Part shown: positions 12,169 to 23,140 of the stretch, in pieces
Numbering within the stretch: position 1 is the stretch's first letter
Layout of the letters: the number at the start of each line of letters is the position of its first letter
From: Galeruca laticollis
Taxonomy: Eukaryota > Arthropoda > Insecta > Coleoptera > Chrysomelidae
Reading direction: 5' to 3'
DNA length: 64,000 bases
Assembly (NCBI GenBank): GCA_963921935.1
Contig: OY998175.1
Span: 206,476,655-206,540,654 of the forward strand
Made by a program: the position numbers and the translations under genes
The notes under the pieces: model-generated
What the model saw: only the letters and a program-made list of their open reading frames with translations
The model's database searches: none
What the model was told of the DNA's origin: nothing

Positions 12169-12483
12169 ATCCCGAGTTGAAGTGCTTTTGCTTTTTCTCC
12201 ATCATTTGAATTTATTTTTTCATCTCTGCCATTCGTATTTAGTGTTTTGACTTCATTTAGTTTAATTTTGTTTTCGTTCTTAGTGTGTGATTTCTTTTCA
12301 ATTGTCGTTATTTTCAAATTATTTTCTTTTATAAAAGTTTCAGGTTTTTTGAAGAATGCTCTTCTTGTGTTGGTGATCTATAACTTACTGTTCTTCCCCC
12401 TGCTTTTCTGAATTCTGTTGGTGCTTGCGTACCTATCTGCTGCTTCCAACCTCCCACATCCTTAAACTCATATTATTTTCAAT

Positions 12484-12937
12484 TCAATTCACTACAAGTT
12501 TATTGTTTTTAACGAAAGCTTTGCAGCCTTGACTCCTAACTATTTTCATTTGTTCCAAAAGTTGTGTTCTCTGATATCTAATTTCTTTTGGAAAATCTTC
12601 GCTAAGACTCCACTTCGAATTTTTTAAATTCCATGCCAATTTCAACATTTCAAATTCCTTACTTTTATGTGCCATTTTTAACAATATTGGTCTAGTTGAA
12701 TTTTCCCTTTTCTTTCCTTATCTCCTGATATCTATTATATCTTATTCGAATTTCAGCTAAACCCCTAGTTGGTTAATTACCTCCTGTACTTCCATCTTTT
12801 CGGTTTCGGTATTTTCATCCGTTACTTCACTGATTCCATAGATAAATAAATGTTTACTCCTCAGTTCTCTTTCTAAGACTTCTATCCTTTTATCTTGATT
12901 GTCTAGCTGTTTTTTAAGATCTTTATTTTCTTGTTTT
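12484..12937 (-). pseudogene. LINE ORF1 remnant: coiled coil and RRM-like C-terminal segment
   Basis: From about 12930 the minus strand encodes a coiled coil (LKKQLDNQDKRIEVLEREL) followed by LFIYGISEV, the start of an RRM-like fold. After two frameshifts comes RPILLKMAHKSKEFEML and SEDFPKEIRYQRTQLLEQM, typical of the C-terminal part of LINE ORF1 nucleic-acid-binding proteins. The stop after the coiled-coil stretch is near 12765. Confidence 0.7.
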
Positions 12938-12951
12938 CATAACTGAACATA
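12938..12951. repeat. Target-site duplication, right copy (second LINE)
   Basis: CATAACTGAACATA, identical to 8667-8680, at the 5' side of the minus-strand LINE. Confidence 0.85.
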
Positions 12952-12964
12952 ACCTTACAAAAAT

Positions 12965-13530
12965 GTATGTGTCGACTACCGTAAACTTAATGCCATCACA
13001 GTACCCGATAAATATCCACTAATACTGATCGACGATTTGCTTCACGCCACTAAAGGCTGCCCGTTCATGTCGCGGCTCGACCTTCCGTCGGGCTACTGGC
13101 AAATACAAATCCACGACCGTGACAAAGATAAAATAGGATTTAGGGAATCTATAGATTTAATAGGATGGCCTTTGGATTACGAAACGCCCCCAGTAGTTTT
13201 CAGCGCCTGATTGACAGATTCAAAGCTACCCTAAAAGGAGTCACCGTCTTAGTTTACCTCGATGACCTCGTTATCAGGTCACCGTCATTCGACTACGGAG
13301 TGAGTTTTCGCAGTAGATACATTTCGGTGATATATTGAAAGTTCAAAGGCAATACTGATAACAGACCACCTATTCCTCAAGTGGTTAATGAGCCTGAAAA
13401 CGCCAACAGGACGCCATATACGCAGGGCCCTGAGACTACAGCCATAAGACCTCCAAATTTCAATATTCAACCGGGAAAACATATGAGGTAGCAGATTTTC
13501 TATCTCGACACCCACGCCAGAATCTAACGA
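12965..13530 (+). pseudogene. Gypsy reverse transcriptase and RNase H remnant
   Basis: RT palm blocks can be read: VDYRKLNAITVPDKYPL (12969), FMSRLDLPSGYWQIQI (about 13057, motif A Asp), RMAFGLRNAPSSFQRL (about 13160) and VYLDDLVI (about 13253, the YxDD box). RNase H is mostly deleted; only the terminal FLSRHP-type signature is visible near 13497-13520. Frames change at least three times. Confidence 0.8.
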
Positions 13531-13615
13531 TGATTGTCATTTTCGCATTGTACAATTTGACATCCCTAAGCGAAGTGAACAGAGATGCGTCACAAACAAA
13601 CAGAGGATCCTGAAC

Positions 13616-14460
13616 TTGCTCCGATCATTGCGGCCCCCGAGGACGCCGCAGACGACGAAAGAAACGCTGATTGGATCAAACGAGATTATTTCATGCATAT
13701 GGGAGAACTTGATCCAGGAACAGGAGTATGAGAACGCAAGATTAGTGGTGCTAAAGGACGAAAGTTCAAAAATTTTGCGAACCTACCACGACGACCCTAC
13801 CGCCGGACATTACGGCGTAGATAGACCGTTATCGCAGTCAATCTGTTCGGACCACTACCGTTGAGAGAAGACGGCAAAAGGTGAATTTATATAATTGAAG
13901 ATACCACTAGCCGTTGGGTTGAATTGTTTTCGCTAGCAGACGCTACGGCAGATAATTGCGCACGAGAGAATTGATGAAATATTTCTCCGCTATCGGGTAC
14001 CACGGCGGTTAATAAGCGACAACGGGACACAATTTGTATCCACCGTAATGCAAAAAATCACGTTTTGTCTAGGCATCAGACATGCCCTAATTCCTGTGTA
14101 TCACGCTGAAGCAAATATAGTGGAACGTAAGAATCGTGACTTAAAAATACAATTAGGAATACTAGTTGGCAAAGAACACCTCTCATGGTTCCGGCACTTA
14201 ACTTCTATAAGATTCGTCATCAACACAGCCCGATGTAAAAGTACTGAACAAACGGCGGCCTATCTAACCTTCGGGAGATAGCTGCGAACTATAAAAGACG
14301 TCACAGACGATCTTAGTACTATTGTACGTAAAATTTTGTCGCGGAAATCACTACAATACTACAAAACTCATCTCTATCTCTCCGTCTGGCCAAGGATCTT
14401 ACCGAGGAACGGCAAGAGAAAAATCAAGCATATATAAATAAACATAAAAGTCATGGGCCG
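13616..14460 (+). pseudogene. Gypsy integrase remnant
   Basis: The HHCC zinc module begins with RTYHDDPTAGHYGVDR (about 13780-13830). The DDE core is readable over frame changes: IIEDTTSRWVELFSL (first Asp, about 13895), ISDNGTQF (second Asp, about 14010-14035) and IVERKNRDLK (Glu, about 14118-14150). A C-terminal YAPGDKVVVKSHF segment lies at 14460-14505. The RFVINTAR...LTFGR block is normal for insect gypsy elements. Stops and frameshifts make it inactive. Confidence 0.8.
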
Positions 14461-14500
14461 GATTACGCACCTGGCGACAAAGTGGTAGTCAAATCACATT

Positions 14501-17018
14501 TCTTCATGGTACCACCAACTTACTTTTTGTTACCTGTTGTTCGGTTTCATTTTTTGTAGCTGCTACTCAGTTATGGAGCATCTCAGGCGAAATTCTTTTG
14601 CCAGCTGAATAATGATCTAGGAGAGGTCTTACCGGTTCGGGGGTAATACTACTTTATTTTCTGATGAATGAAAAATGAGATATTTGTAGTGAAAGAAAAA
14701 ATGAGTTAAATCAATTTAGATTAAGATACGATAAGCGGGCGCCACCTAGAACATTAGTTGGTACACATCCACATCAATAAACCTTGTGAAGAGGGTTGGA
14801 AGGTATATAAATATGAACCAAGTTAGGAAATTTACAAATGTGATTTAATAAATGTGAAAAAGTTATACGTTGAACAAACGACAAGTTTCAAATAATAAGA
14901 ATGAATTTATAAAAAAATATATCGAAGTTGAAATAAAAGATTAACAATATTGGAATAGATTTTACAAAGTACAAGATCAAAGTTAAAAAGGTTATAATGA
15001 AAATAATTAAAGTTGAAATAGGAGGTTAACAGTCATGAAATATATTTACAAAAAATTATCCAAGATGATAAAAAATATAAAAAAAGTTAAAGTTGAAATG
15101 TACAAAAAATTATTGATAGTTGAAATGAATATTATAGATTTTGAGACTACAAATATAAAATTGAATATTCAGCGGCGATAAAATGAAGCGAAAACAGGAA
15201 AAGCAATTTATAGTTGATAACTTTACTTCCCTTGAGTTTTCATGATGTTCCCTGCTGCTTGGGAAGTCAACCAGTATAGCTCCTTTGGTAGTTAAATTTT
15301 AGTCATCTACTATATTACTTCATATAAAATTGGAAACAATTTTGCCCATTCTCAAAGTGCTAAAAATTACAATTGAGTGAGTAACTGTATAAATTATAAT
15401 TTGGTAAAATGCAGGATTTCTAAAATGTAATTCAGATTTACAAGTGAAGGAGAGTATTATTTTAATAACATGGCTCATACATTTAGAATCATCCTGTATT
15501 TTACTATATAAACGATAAATGTACAATAAATTTCATTGAAGCACTTTAATGCAGATAAGATAGATAGTCATTAAAAGAGAAATATTAACTATTATATAAA
15601 AAGCCAATATATAATGAAATAATTATTTCAAACATCTAATTATAAAATTAGATTAATACAAGTTCTTTCAATTGGAAAGAAGTTATTTCTTCTGGCATTA
15701 TAACGTGAAAAACATGAAAAGAAAACGAAAAAAACGTACTTTTTATCGGAACGTACTTTTCCAATATTAGTAAAGAAAAACAATACTAAGATAGACAAGA
15801 GAGATACTAAAGGAAGCGAATTATTAAAACAGATTTAACTATGTATAAACTTACCATTCACTTGAATGCACTTTTTAAATTGAAGACTGGTCTAACCAAA
15901 TTGATTTAGAAATATATTAAGGCAAATAAATTGTCTTAGAAAATTTTAGATAGAATAATGTACCAAATAACAATAAATGATTTATAAAATATTATAAAAA
16001 TTTGGCACACACTGTAGCAATTTAAAAAGTAGCTAAGTAATTAATCAGAAGTTAGGTAAAGATTTTGAAATCGAAATAAAATCAAAAGGGTACAGTCATA
16101 AAGAAACATACCTTCACAAGCAATTGACCAAAGTCAGGAGTCTAGAAGATTATTTTATTGATTGTAAATTATTTTATATATTACGTAGGATTTTAATTAT
16201 GAGAAGGTAGAGTAATTTACCCGAACATACAGAGTATGTTATGAACTTTTACTGATGAGTAAGGAGAAAGAATACTTGTTCTATGTCTGACTACTCTCTG
16301 ATTGTTTGCGGTTTCCAAGAGATACAAATCCAGGTGACTAAAAATAAATAGAATAGTGTCATTAAGAAAATTTTAAAAGAGCTGTCAAGAATTAAAATTT
16401 TAAAAGAAGACAAAAATTTTTCTAAAAAAAGAGATAATTAATAAAATAGAAGTCTTTTAAACAGACACTATCGATAAAAGGAAAGCAAGCTGAATTGGAC
16501 ATATTTTGCATATAATGGTAAAAGGAGATAATTCCCAAAATTTTGAAGAGAAGATAAGGAAGGGTAAATTGTATGCATTGGGTTAGTGAGGAGTTGATTA
16601 ATTTCTTTAAGAGGATTTCCTTTATGAAGAGTGTTTGACAGTGGACTGAAAGGTAACAAATCTTTATAAATATTTTGTAGGAGAGAATCATCATCTTGAT
16701 TGGAAACTTCAAAATTATTGAATAGATAGTGATAAATATCGTTAAGGATTTGCTTGCTGTTGAGTCTGTATGCTTTGCATTCAAGTTTACAGAAATTAGA
16801 AACAGAATGCATTCAATCTACTAAGTCTAACATTGGCCTATCTTTAAATTTCTCATCGATATTTATTGTGACCTAAATTTGGTAAGCCATTCCTTGAAAT
16901 TTTCAAACTTAACTAATTAAGAAACATATTTTGGAATAAATTATAGTGAAAGTCTGACACAGTTGGAGGCCATAGGTCTGGAAAGTTGAAATATTGAACC
17001 CGTACGCTCAGAGTTAAT
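14501..17018. other. AT-rich, purine-skewed noncoding region
   Basis: The plus strand from about 14640 to 16400 is strongly A/G-biased, with loosely repeated AAAGTTGAAAT words (around 14930, 14975, 15010, 15090, 15115). No gene is recognised except a doubtful open frame at 16468-16812 (minus). Confidence 0.5.
16468..16812 (-). CDS. Unrecognised open frame, 114 codons
   Basis: Begins MHSVSNFCKLECKAYRLNSK and contains an acidic patch (SNQDDDSLL) followed by a hydrophobic, Leu/Tyr-rich end. The first 50 residues look more protein-like than the rest; a second overlapping frame (16422-16784) is probably its shadow. It could be a decayed exon or transposase scrap. I do not assign a function. Confidence 0.15.
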   Translation of the reverse strand: MHSVSNFCKLECKAYRLNSKQILNDIYHYLFNNFEVSNQDDDSLLQNIYKDLLPFSPLSNTLHKGNPLKEINQLLTNPMHTIYPSLSSLQNFGNYLLLPLYAKYVQFSLLSFYR

Positions 17019-18485
17019 TTGCAAATGATTGATCCACCTTCTTCTTTTTCAGTGCGGTCAATGGAAGATAGTGACGTGGTAACTGAAGAAGCAACCATTC
17101 CCTCTCTGAAAATAATTCGAGAGTTAACAACTTCTCTTCGTACATTTCAATTTCGACCAAATATTTTCAGAGAGGGGATGACACTCAAGCAGAACAAAAG
17201 GACACGTCCAAAAATGATTTGGATGTCAAGGATTGTATTAGCAAAGTGATCCAGACCAACGATCTATCGTCATCTCCCAAACTTACCAAAACCGCAATTT
17301 CTCCATCCAATTCAATAGCAAATAGCATCAACTCAAATTCCTTATCACGCCGATCAATTGAGAGAGACAGTAATAGAATCCAAGATTATTCGGATAATGA
17401 TAGTGGTTGCAAAAGAGCTGTTACTCCACGATCAGGTCCTTGGAGGGTGTTTCCCAAAAATCTCTGGGTCTTAATGGCCTCAAAAATATCGATAACACAT
17501 GTTTCATGAATAGCGTTATCCAATGCCTATCGAACACAAGGTGGCTATTAGAATATTTAAGTAAAGATTCATACATGAGAGATATTATCAAAAGCATATC
17601 CAGCATGAAGGGAACACTAATTAAAGCATTTGCTGAAGTTATTGAAGAGCTTTGGTCTGAAGACGGTTCGGACAGGGTGGTTAACACCGTATCATTAAAA
17701 AGTTAGATTCAGCGATTCGCTCCAAGGTTCATGGGATATGCTCAACAAGATGCGCAGGAATTCCGTTGTTACCTATTAGAAGGACTTCGCGAAGATGTCA
17801 ACAGGGTACATGAAAAACTTAAACCAATATTAATAGAAATTGATGAAAAACTCAGTGACAATGAAAAAGCGCAAGAATCTTGGTTAAGACATTTGCAAAT
17901 GGACAACTCCAAGATCGTAGTTAACTTCGGTCAATTAAAATCTACAATCAAGTGTACATATTGTGGTCACTGTTCTGTTACCTTTAATCCCTTTCGAGAT
18001 TTATCCCTTCCCATACCCCAAAGAACAGGTCAATTACGTCTTTCACAATGTTTGGATTCGTTTACAAGAGAAGAATCGCTCGACGGTGATGAGAAACCGA
18101 CATGTAAGGAACAAAGACTATGCACTAAATCATTCTCCATTTATAAATTTCCGAAAATCCTGGTTATTCACCTGAAGCGCTTTTCGTCGACTGAAAGATT
18201 TAGGGGAAAACTTAATGTTACAATAGATTTTCCAATAGAAGGACTTGATATGAGCCATTACGGGGCTGATAATATGGCACTCTGTAGGTACAACCTTTAC
18301 GCTATATCAAATCACAGCGGAACCACTTACAGTGGTCACTAGACGGCTTACTGCCGACATCTCTACACGGGACAGTGGCACGAATATAATGATTCAAGGG
18401 TGTCATCAATATCATCGAAATCTTTAGTCAGTGGGGAAGCGTACGTTCTCTTCTATGAGCAAGAGGGCACGAAGTCCCACCTTTA
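17019..18485 (+). pseudogene. USP2-type ubiquitin carboxyl-terminal hydrolase pseudogene
   Basis: The product matches the catalytic domain of USP2/USP21-type cysteine deubiquitinases. The Cys box is GLNGLKNIDNTCFMNS (about 17470; the usual Gly before NTCFMNS is Asp). Then follow MGYAQQDAQEF (17730), a CTYCGH zinc pair (about 17952), CTKSFSIYKFPKILVIHLKR (18120), and the His box NHSGTTYSGH (18310) with TAYCRHLYTG and EAYVLFYEQEG. Breaks: frameshifts near 17175 and 17430, TAG at 17704, and TAG in place of the Tyr after SGH (18340). The second zinc pair has lost residues, leaving a lone Cys in DEKPTCKEQRLC. No intron interrupts 1.4 kb, suggesting a retrocopy, but no poly(A) tail is seen. CTTCTTTTTCAG at 17039-17050 looks like a splice acceptor. 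Confidence 0.85.
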
Positions 18486-18791
18486 AGTAAGTAACTTTTT
18501 TTTTCTTTTAATTTTTAAATTTAAATTCGTACTTTTATGTATATTATGTTTTGTATTGTTCGATTTACTTTGTCTATGTTAGATATATTTTTATAATTAT
18601 TATAACTGTTAATTGATTACATTAAATATAGACAGTTACATAAAACTAAAATTTAAATCAATATCAAACATAAATTCATAAAAAATCAAAATTCAATGAA
18701 GTAAATTGTTTTGTTAAAGCCCAAGTGTGACAATTTATAATTTGACAGTGACATTAAACACAATTTTATTTTAATTTTTCAAATTTATATT

Positions 18792-18794
<3 letters not shown>

Positions 18795-18842
<48 letters not shown>
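18795..18842. repeat. (AT)n microsatellite
   Basis: Uninterrupted AT dinucleotides, about 24 units. Confidence 0.95.
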
Positions 18843-18846
<4 letters not shown>

Positions 18847-20766
18847 TTATTAAATTCAATTTTCATTATGTTATTTTGTTATATTTTATTATTATAATTT
18901 ATTTAGATATGAGATAATTTTATATAGGTATTTAATTTTTATTTGATTAATTTGTGTGGCTAACTCAGTAATTAATTATTATATGATTTTATATTATTAT
19001 ATTCGTTCGGGAGCATGAGACTCTTTCTACCCTTCGAGTTCTGGCTTTGTTTGATATACTTTGCTTATGTAAAATAAAAAGAAACACAGTACTTTCAATG
19101 ATTTAATTTCATTAAGAAATTTTTATTTAAATATTTATAAAACAGTTACGCCAATGGAATTACCAAAATATTGTCATAAATGATACCATACACATCCTAT
19201 GCGCATGCTCAACTAACTTCGAATGAATGCGAGACGTACCGAACGTTTCTTATAGATGCTTTGCATCTGCGTGAATATTAGATACATTAAGTCCGTTTAC
19301 TTTATGATGCTGGAGATGGAGTTTGCATAAAAGAATTTATGTTTGGAAATTATATACATACAAATGATAAAATTATTCAGAAGAAATAGGTTACAAAATT
19401 ATATATACAATTGGAAATATTATATGAATGGATTAAGATGCATTTTTCTTATATGATTCGAAATGACGTAAGTACAAACATTATTTCATTACAGAATAGG
19501 CCTCTTTAAATGATATTGAAATTTTCTCTATTGAATAAACTATATAAAGTCTTTATTTCTTTTTTATTTAGATCGATCATATAGACGCAAGAATTATTAT
19601 ACACATGGAAATAGTCACTGTATATATACTCGAGAGTTATTATTCTTATTATTGGCCAATAATATTTAAAGAAGCACTGACCTGAAGTCTGGATTCTGGA
19701 TCTTCCCGTCTGGAATCAGGAATACGCCTTCCGAAGTTCAAGCTGCGTAGTTTCTTGAGAATTTTGGATATTCTCACGGAAAAACTGGATACATATATAT
19801 GTGAGTGTTCTTAGTTTTATATTTATTATGAAACTATAGCTTTGATCATGAAAATTTGTGATTTTACTTGAAATTTCACCTCACTGATTTTCAATAAAGT
19901 TTTGTTTAATTTTAGTTGATCAACATTTGTCCTGTCATTTTTCCACCAATAACATTCTTTCTGGAGCTGTCGAATTATATTCACAATTGCTACACTTTTT
20001 AAAGTTTTTAGAAACATATATGAATGTAAATTTCACTTGAAAATTATCTGTTTTCTTTTACTATTCAATAAAACAAGTCTTTTACATATAGTGAAATTCA
20101 TTGTTATATTTCGATATGACAATGTCTAATTTTGTTTTGAAATTTATGACAACTTGAAAATAATATTTATATTTATGGACATAAATTCTTTTATATAACA
20201 TATCTATATCTGTTGCTTTGGTTATTTGTACTATTTAAATTCTATAGTACCTAATATTACCTTAAATCCATCATCATTTTATCATTCATTGACTCCATAA
20301 ATTTGATATAAATTGTGACACATATAAATTACCTTTATGTCATTGATATTTTTTATCTTCTAAACTTATCTAATTCTTTATACTAAATATGTATATGATT
20401 TATATTATTCTATTTAATTAATACTTATAATAAATTAGATAACTAAAACTTGTTTAATATCAGATGAAACAGCTGATTCCTTTATGACAAATAAACATCC
20501 ATATTGGGCAGATTTATTGTTCTCCACTATACTTGTTAAGCGTTTTCAAAATTTAGACAATTATTAAGGTAATTTCTTTATATTTATTGTTGCTCTTTTT
20601 AATTATTATAAACAAATGGTTTAATATATTATGACTTTATATGCATTTTAACTTATGATAGTGGTTTTTTATAATGTGTGTTTGATTACATAGTTTCAAT
20701 CCATTTTAAATACTAAGCAAAATATTCTCAAACAGCTGATGTTCTTTAATATATAAGATATATAGT

Positions 20767-20769
<3 letters not shown>

Positions 20770-20816
<47 letters not shown>
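20770..20816. repeat. (AT)n microsatellite
   Basis: Uninterrupted AT dinucleotides, about 23 units. Confidence 0.95.
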
Positions 20817-20820
<4 letters not shown>

Positions 20821-21099
20821 ACTATATTTATTTACTTAGATAGTTCGATAATGACAGACCCTTTTTAGTTTCTGTGCTAGATTAAATACCTTCCATATCC
20901 AAAACAGATGTATCAAAATTGGAAATACGTCTCCTATTCCTGGAATATTTGGAAATAATGTTGTACCTGGCGGGAGAAAGTGTACACTAAACTGACCGTG
21001 GATTCTCAGTTCATAAAATTCAATTAACTCCGTTTTGCAAAATGTATAAAGTGAATATATGATGTGTCTACCTTACCGTCGCTAGGTTATTTTAATAGA

Positions 21100-21480
21100 A
21101 ACGTTGTTCATTGCGTTTCATTCAGTAACGCCGAAAAAGTATACTCAACGAAGCTGGCCACACGACGCGACGGACTCTACGTCATACTCCATACCAATAT
21201 GGATTTATCACACTAGTGACCTGACTCCTTATCAGTCTTTTGAAAACTGAGAAGACGTACCCGTACCCGTGCGGGAAATCAGGAGAAGAGGACGGCCCCG
21301 CAAATCAGATATATCTTCTCCCGCCACCATCTGTGTAGCCTCGTCGGGACGACCTCGACGTTAGAGGAGGAGAATGTAGCGGTCGTACATATAGGCGACG
21401 CGCATTACACGTGCAGGATAGTTCGCAGCCCCGAGCGTAGATGGCGTACGAAGACTTGACCTAACAAAGATCTGACTGGA
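21100..21480 (+). pseudogene. GC-richer decayed coding-like block, possibly LTR-retrotransposon tail
   Basis: This stretch is distinctly richer in CG than its surroundings and on the plus strand reads VPVREIRRRGRPRKSDISS, a Pro/Arg-rich end like those after the integrase of some gypsy elements. It seems to resume after the inserted element at 22117-22200, with PPSTVDVEPSKPTAADVDSA. Stops interrupt it. The assignment is tentative. Confidence 0.3.
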
Positions 21481-21488
21481 TCCTATAA

Positions 21489-22108
21489 CAGTGATGCCAA
21501 CCTAGGGAATTTCTTCCCTTGTTCAAGGGATTTTTTGATGCAATAGGGAAAAAGGGAATTTCACCTAATATATTGGGAATTTTCAACTGCTTCGAAATAA
21601 TCGACCTGCTACGCTCTTGTGATTTTGCCTGAGCAGATCGAGTTAAATTACCTATATGAAAGTGAGTATGAGAAACCACTGGAGAAAATATCCTGCTAGA
21701 TCTAAACTCGCGTGGTATTTGATAAGACAATCCCATGAATGTATTTCCTGGAGTTTATTTTTCAATTTACCTTACTATTTCTGTCTTGCAAATATTTCCA
21801 AATTTCGACATACTTTCTGGTAAATCCTGTTTTGACGTTTAAAATTGTAGAAATGATGCGACGCTCAACGCTCCATAAACAAACGGTAGATGCTAGCGTT
21901 GCTACGGCAACGTAATTTGTCCGATATTTTTATCCACTTGCATTTCTGTTCCTTCCTATTTAGCCGATAGCAAACTACGATTTTTGTACTCACAAATGGG
22001 AATTATTATACATGAATGGGATTGTCGATGTAATTTTGATCTAGGGAATTTTAGGGTTTTTTCTACATAAAAATTGAGAATATTCGACGAACTCCGTTGG
22101 TAACACTG
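21489..22108. mobile_element. hAT-like non-autonomous element, 620 bp, with 8-bp target duplication
   Basis: The left end is CAGTGATGCCAAC and the right end reads CAGTGTTACCAAC on the other strand (11 of 13 match). It is flanked by TCCTATAA (21481-21488) and TCCTCTAA (22109-22116), an 8-bp duplication with one change. CAGTG termini plus an 8-bp duplication fit the hAT superfamily (P elements also make 8 bp). CTAGGGAATTT recurs near both ends (21500, 22043). No transposase frame. Confidence 0.7.
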
Positions 22109-22782
22109 TCCTCTAACCTCCTTCGACAGTAGATGTAGAACCAAGCAAACCCACTGCAGCCGACGTGGACTCAGCGCCAGGTCTAAGTGATTACACGCGT
22201 CATAATAAAATATTGTTACTTTTTTCTTTGGGATTTTAATTATTATTTTTTTTAATTGTAAGTGTGGAATCGATGGTCTAATTCTAATACCCCGTATTTG
22301 TTTAATTCACTATTATACAGGAGAAGAAGCATTTTTCAGTTTATTGATGTTGAATAACTATTGAAGGGTAACAAGCCTTTGTTTATATTAGAATTTGACT
22401 GCTTAATAATAAGATGAAAGTATTTTCGATTTAAATTTGTTTATTATTGAATTAAGTAAGATACGGTTTATTAGAATATAAGAAAATAAAAAATGTTACG
22501 ATACAGGATATTATATGTATCGAACCAAGAAAAGCATCACTCACTACTTGGGATTACTTCAAAGCGAGTGTCAGACGACCTTCTAGAAAAGGACACAGAT
22601 TCTAATCCCAAAAATATTGCTAAGTATGTTTCAAATTTTAAACCCAATGATGGTGTTTAAATATATAATAAATGGTATTAATTAAATTATTTATAGGTAG
22701 TGTTCATGTACTTATTGTAGATGTTTTTTTTTCCATTTTTTACTTTTCTTCTTCAATAATGTTTAATTAATTTATTATAAAA

Positions 22783-23140
22783 TTATTTATTAAAACTCAC
22801 CTTAAGATTGTCCTTTTTCAAAGCCCTGTAGATATCGTCACAAGTTTCCGGTATTATTTCACTCAGTGATTGCTTGGACATGATGGTGGTGAATTCCAAA
22901 TCTTTGTACCTTCTACCTGTTGCAAGAAATCTTATCGTTGCACTAAGTCCCTCATAAGATGAAATGGCTTTTCTCATGCAGGTATTTTGCCTTGTAATGT
23001 AAGAAGTAACAGATTTTAACAAATGGTTGTAAGTTTCATTGTCCATCCTCAGGTAATTACGTCAATTATCTGGTTGAAGTTCATGTAATAATCTGACATG
23101 AGAAAATTCATGTCTTTTTAACAACCATTCCCTGGACCAT
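22783..23140 (-). pseudogene. PIF/Harbinger (HARBI1-type) transposase, N-terminal exon fragment
   Basis: On the minus strand, LRWSREWLLKRHEFSHVRLL precedes NYLRMDNETYNHLLKSVTSY and RKAISSYEGLSATIRFLATG, then IMSKQSLSEIIPETCDDIYR. These are the conserved N-terminal blocks of Harbinger DDE transposases. The reading ends at LKK DNLK followed by GTGAGT (22796-22802 region), a good 5' splice site, where these genes often have an intron. A TGA replaces the expected Trp just before RNYLRM (about 23060). The catalytic DDE half is not found downstream, so only a fragment remains. Confidence 0.85.

Larger units (their letters stand above)
8681..12937 (-). mobile_element. LINE retrotransposon insertion, 4257 bp, with ORF1 and ORF2 remnants
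   Basis: The insertion is bounded by the perfect 14-bp direct repeat CATAACTGAACATA. Minus-strand order is coiled-coil ORF1 (12484-12937), endonuclease (11398-12168), linker (10846-11397), RT (9424-10845), C-terminal Cys/His region (8863-9417) and a short 3' end with a TATC-rich tail at 8681-8700. The 5' edge cuts into ORF1, so the copy is probably 5'-truncated. The clade is not settled; the ORF1 coiled coil plus FPKEIRYQR block is common in insect LINEs with this fold. Confidence 0.85.
12960..14500 (+). mobile_element. Ty3/gypsy retrotransposon fragment (pol only)
   Basis: A decayed pol region with RT (12965-13290), an RNase H C-terminal scrap (13400-13530) and integrase (13616-14460), in order on the plus strand. 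The RT starts abruptly at CVDYRKLNAITVPDKYPL, so gag, protease and half of RT are missing. There is no LTR on either side. It ends near 14500 inside the integrase C-terminal region. The LINE at 8681-12937 ends only 20-odd bases upstream. Confidence 0.85.
18486..21099. other. AT-rich intergenic region
   Basis: Very low GC content, two (TA)n tracts, and no open frame above noise. GTAAGT words after the USP pseudogene stop have no supporting context. Confidence 0.5.

Noticed and set aside
13285..13515. Minus-strand 76-codon frame.
   Set aside because: It is antisense to the gypsy RNase H remnant.
18486..18500. GTAAGTAAC after the USP pseudogene, like a splice donor.
   Set aside because: It follows the apparent stop codon of the protein, so a donor there has no coding meaning.
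22503..22518. ACAGGATATTATATGT shared with the THAP coding region at 25482-25497, hinting at a second THAP copy.
   Set aside because: Similarity ends after 16 bp and neither side reads as THAP; chance or a tiny scrap.
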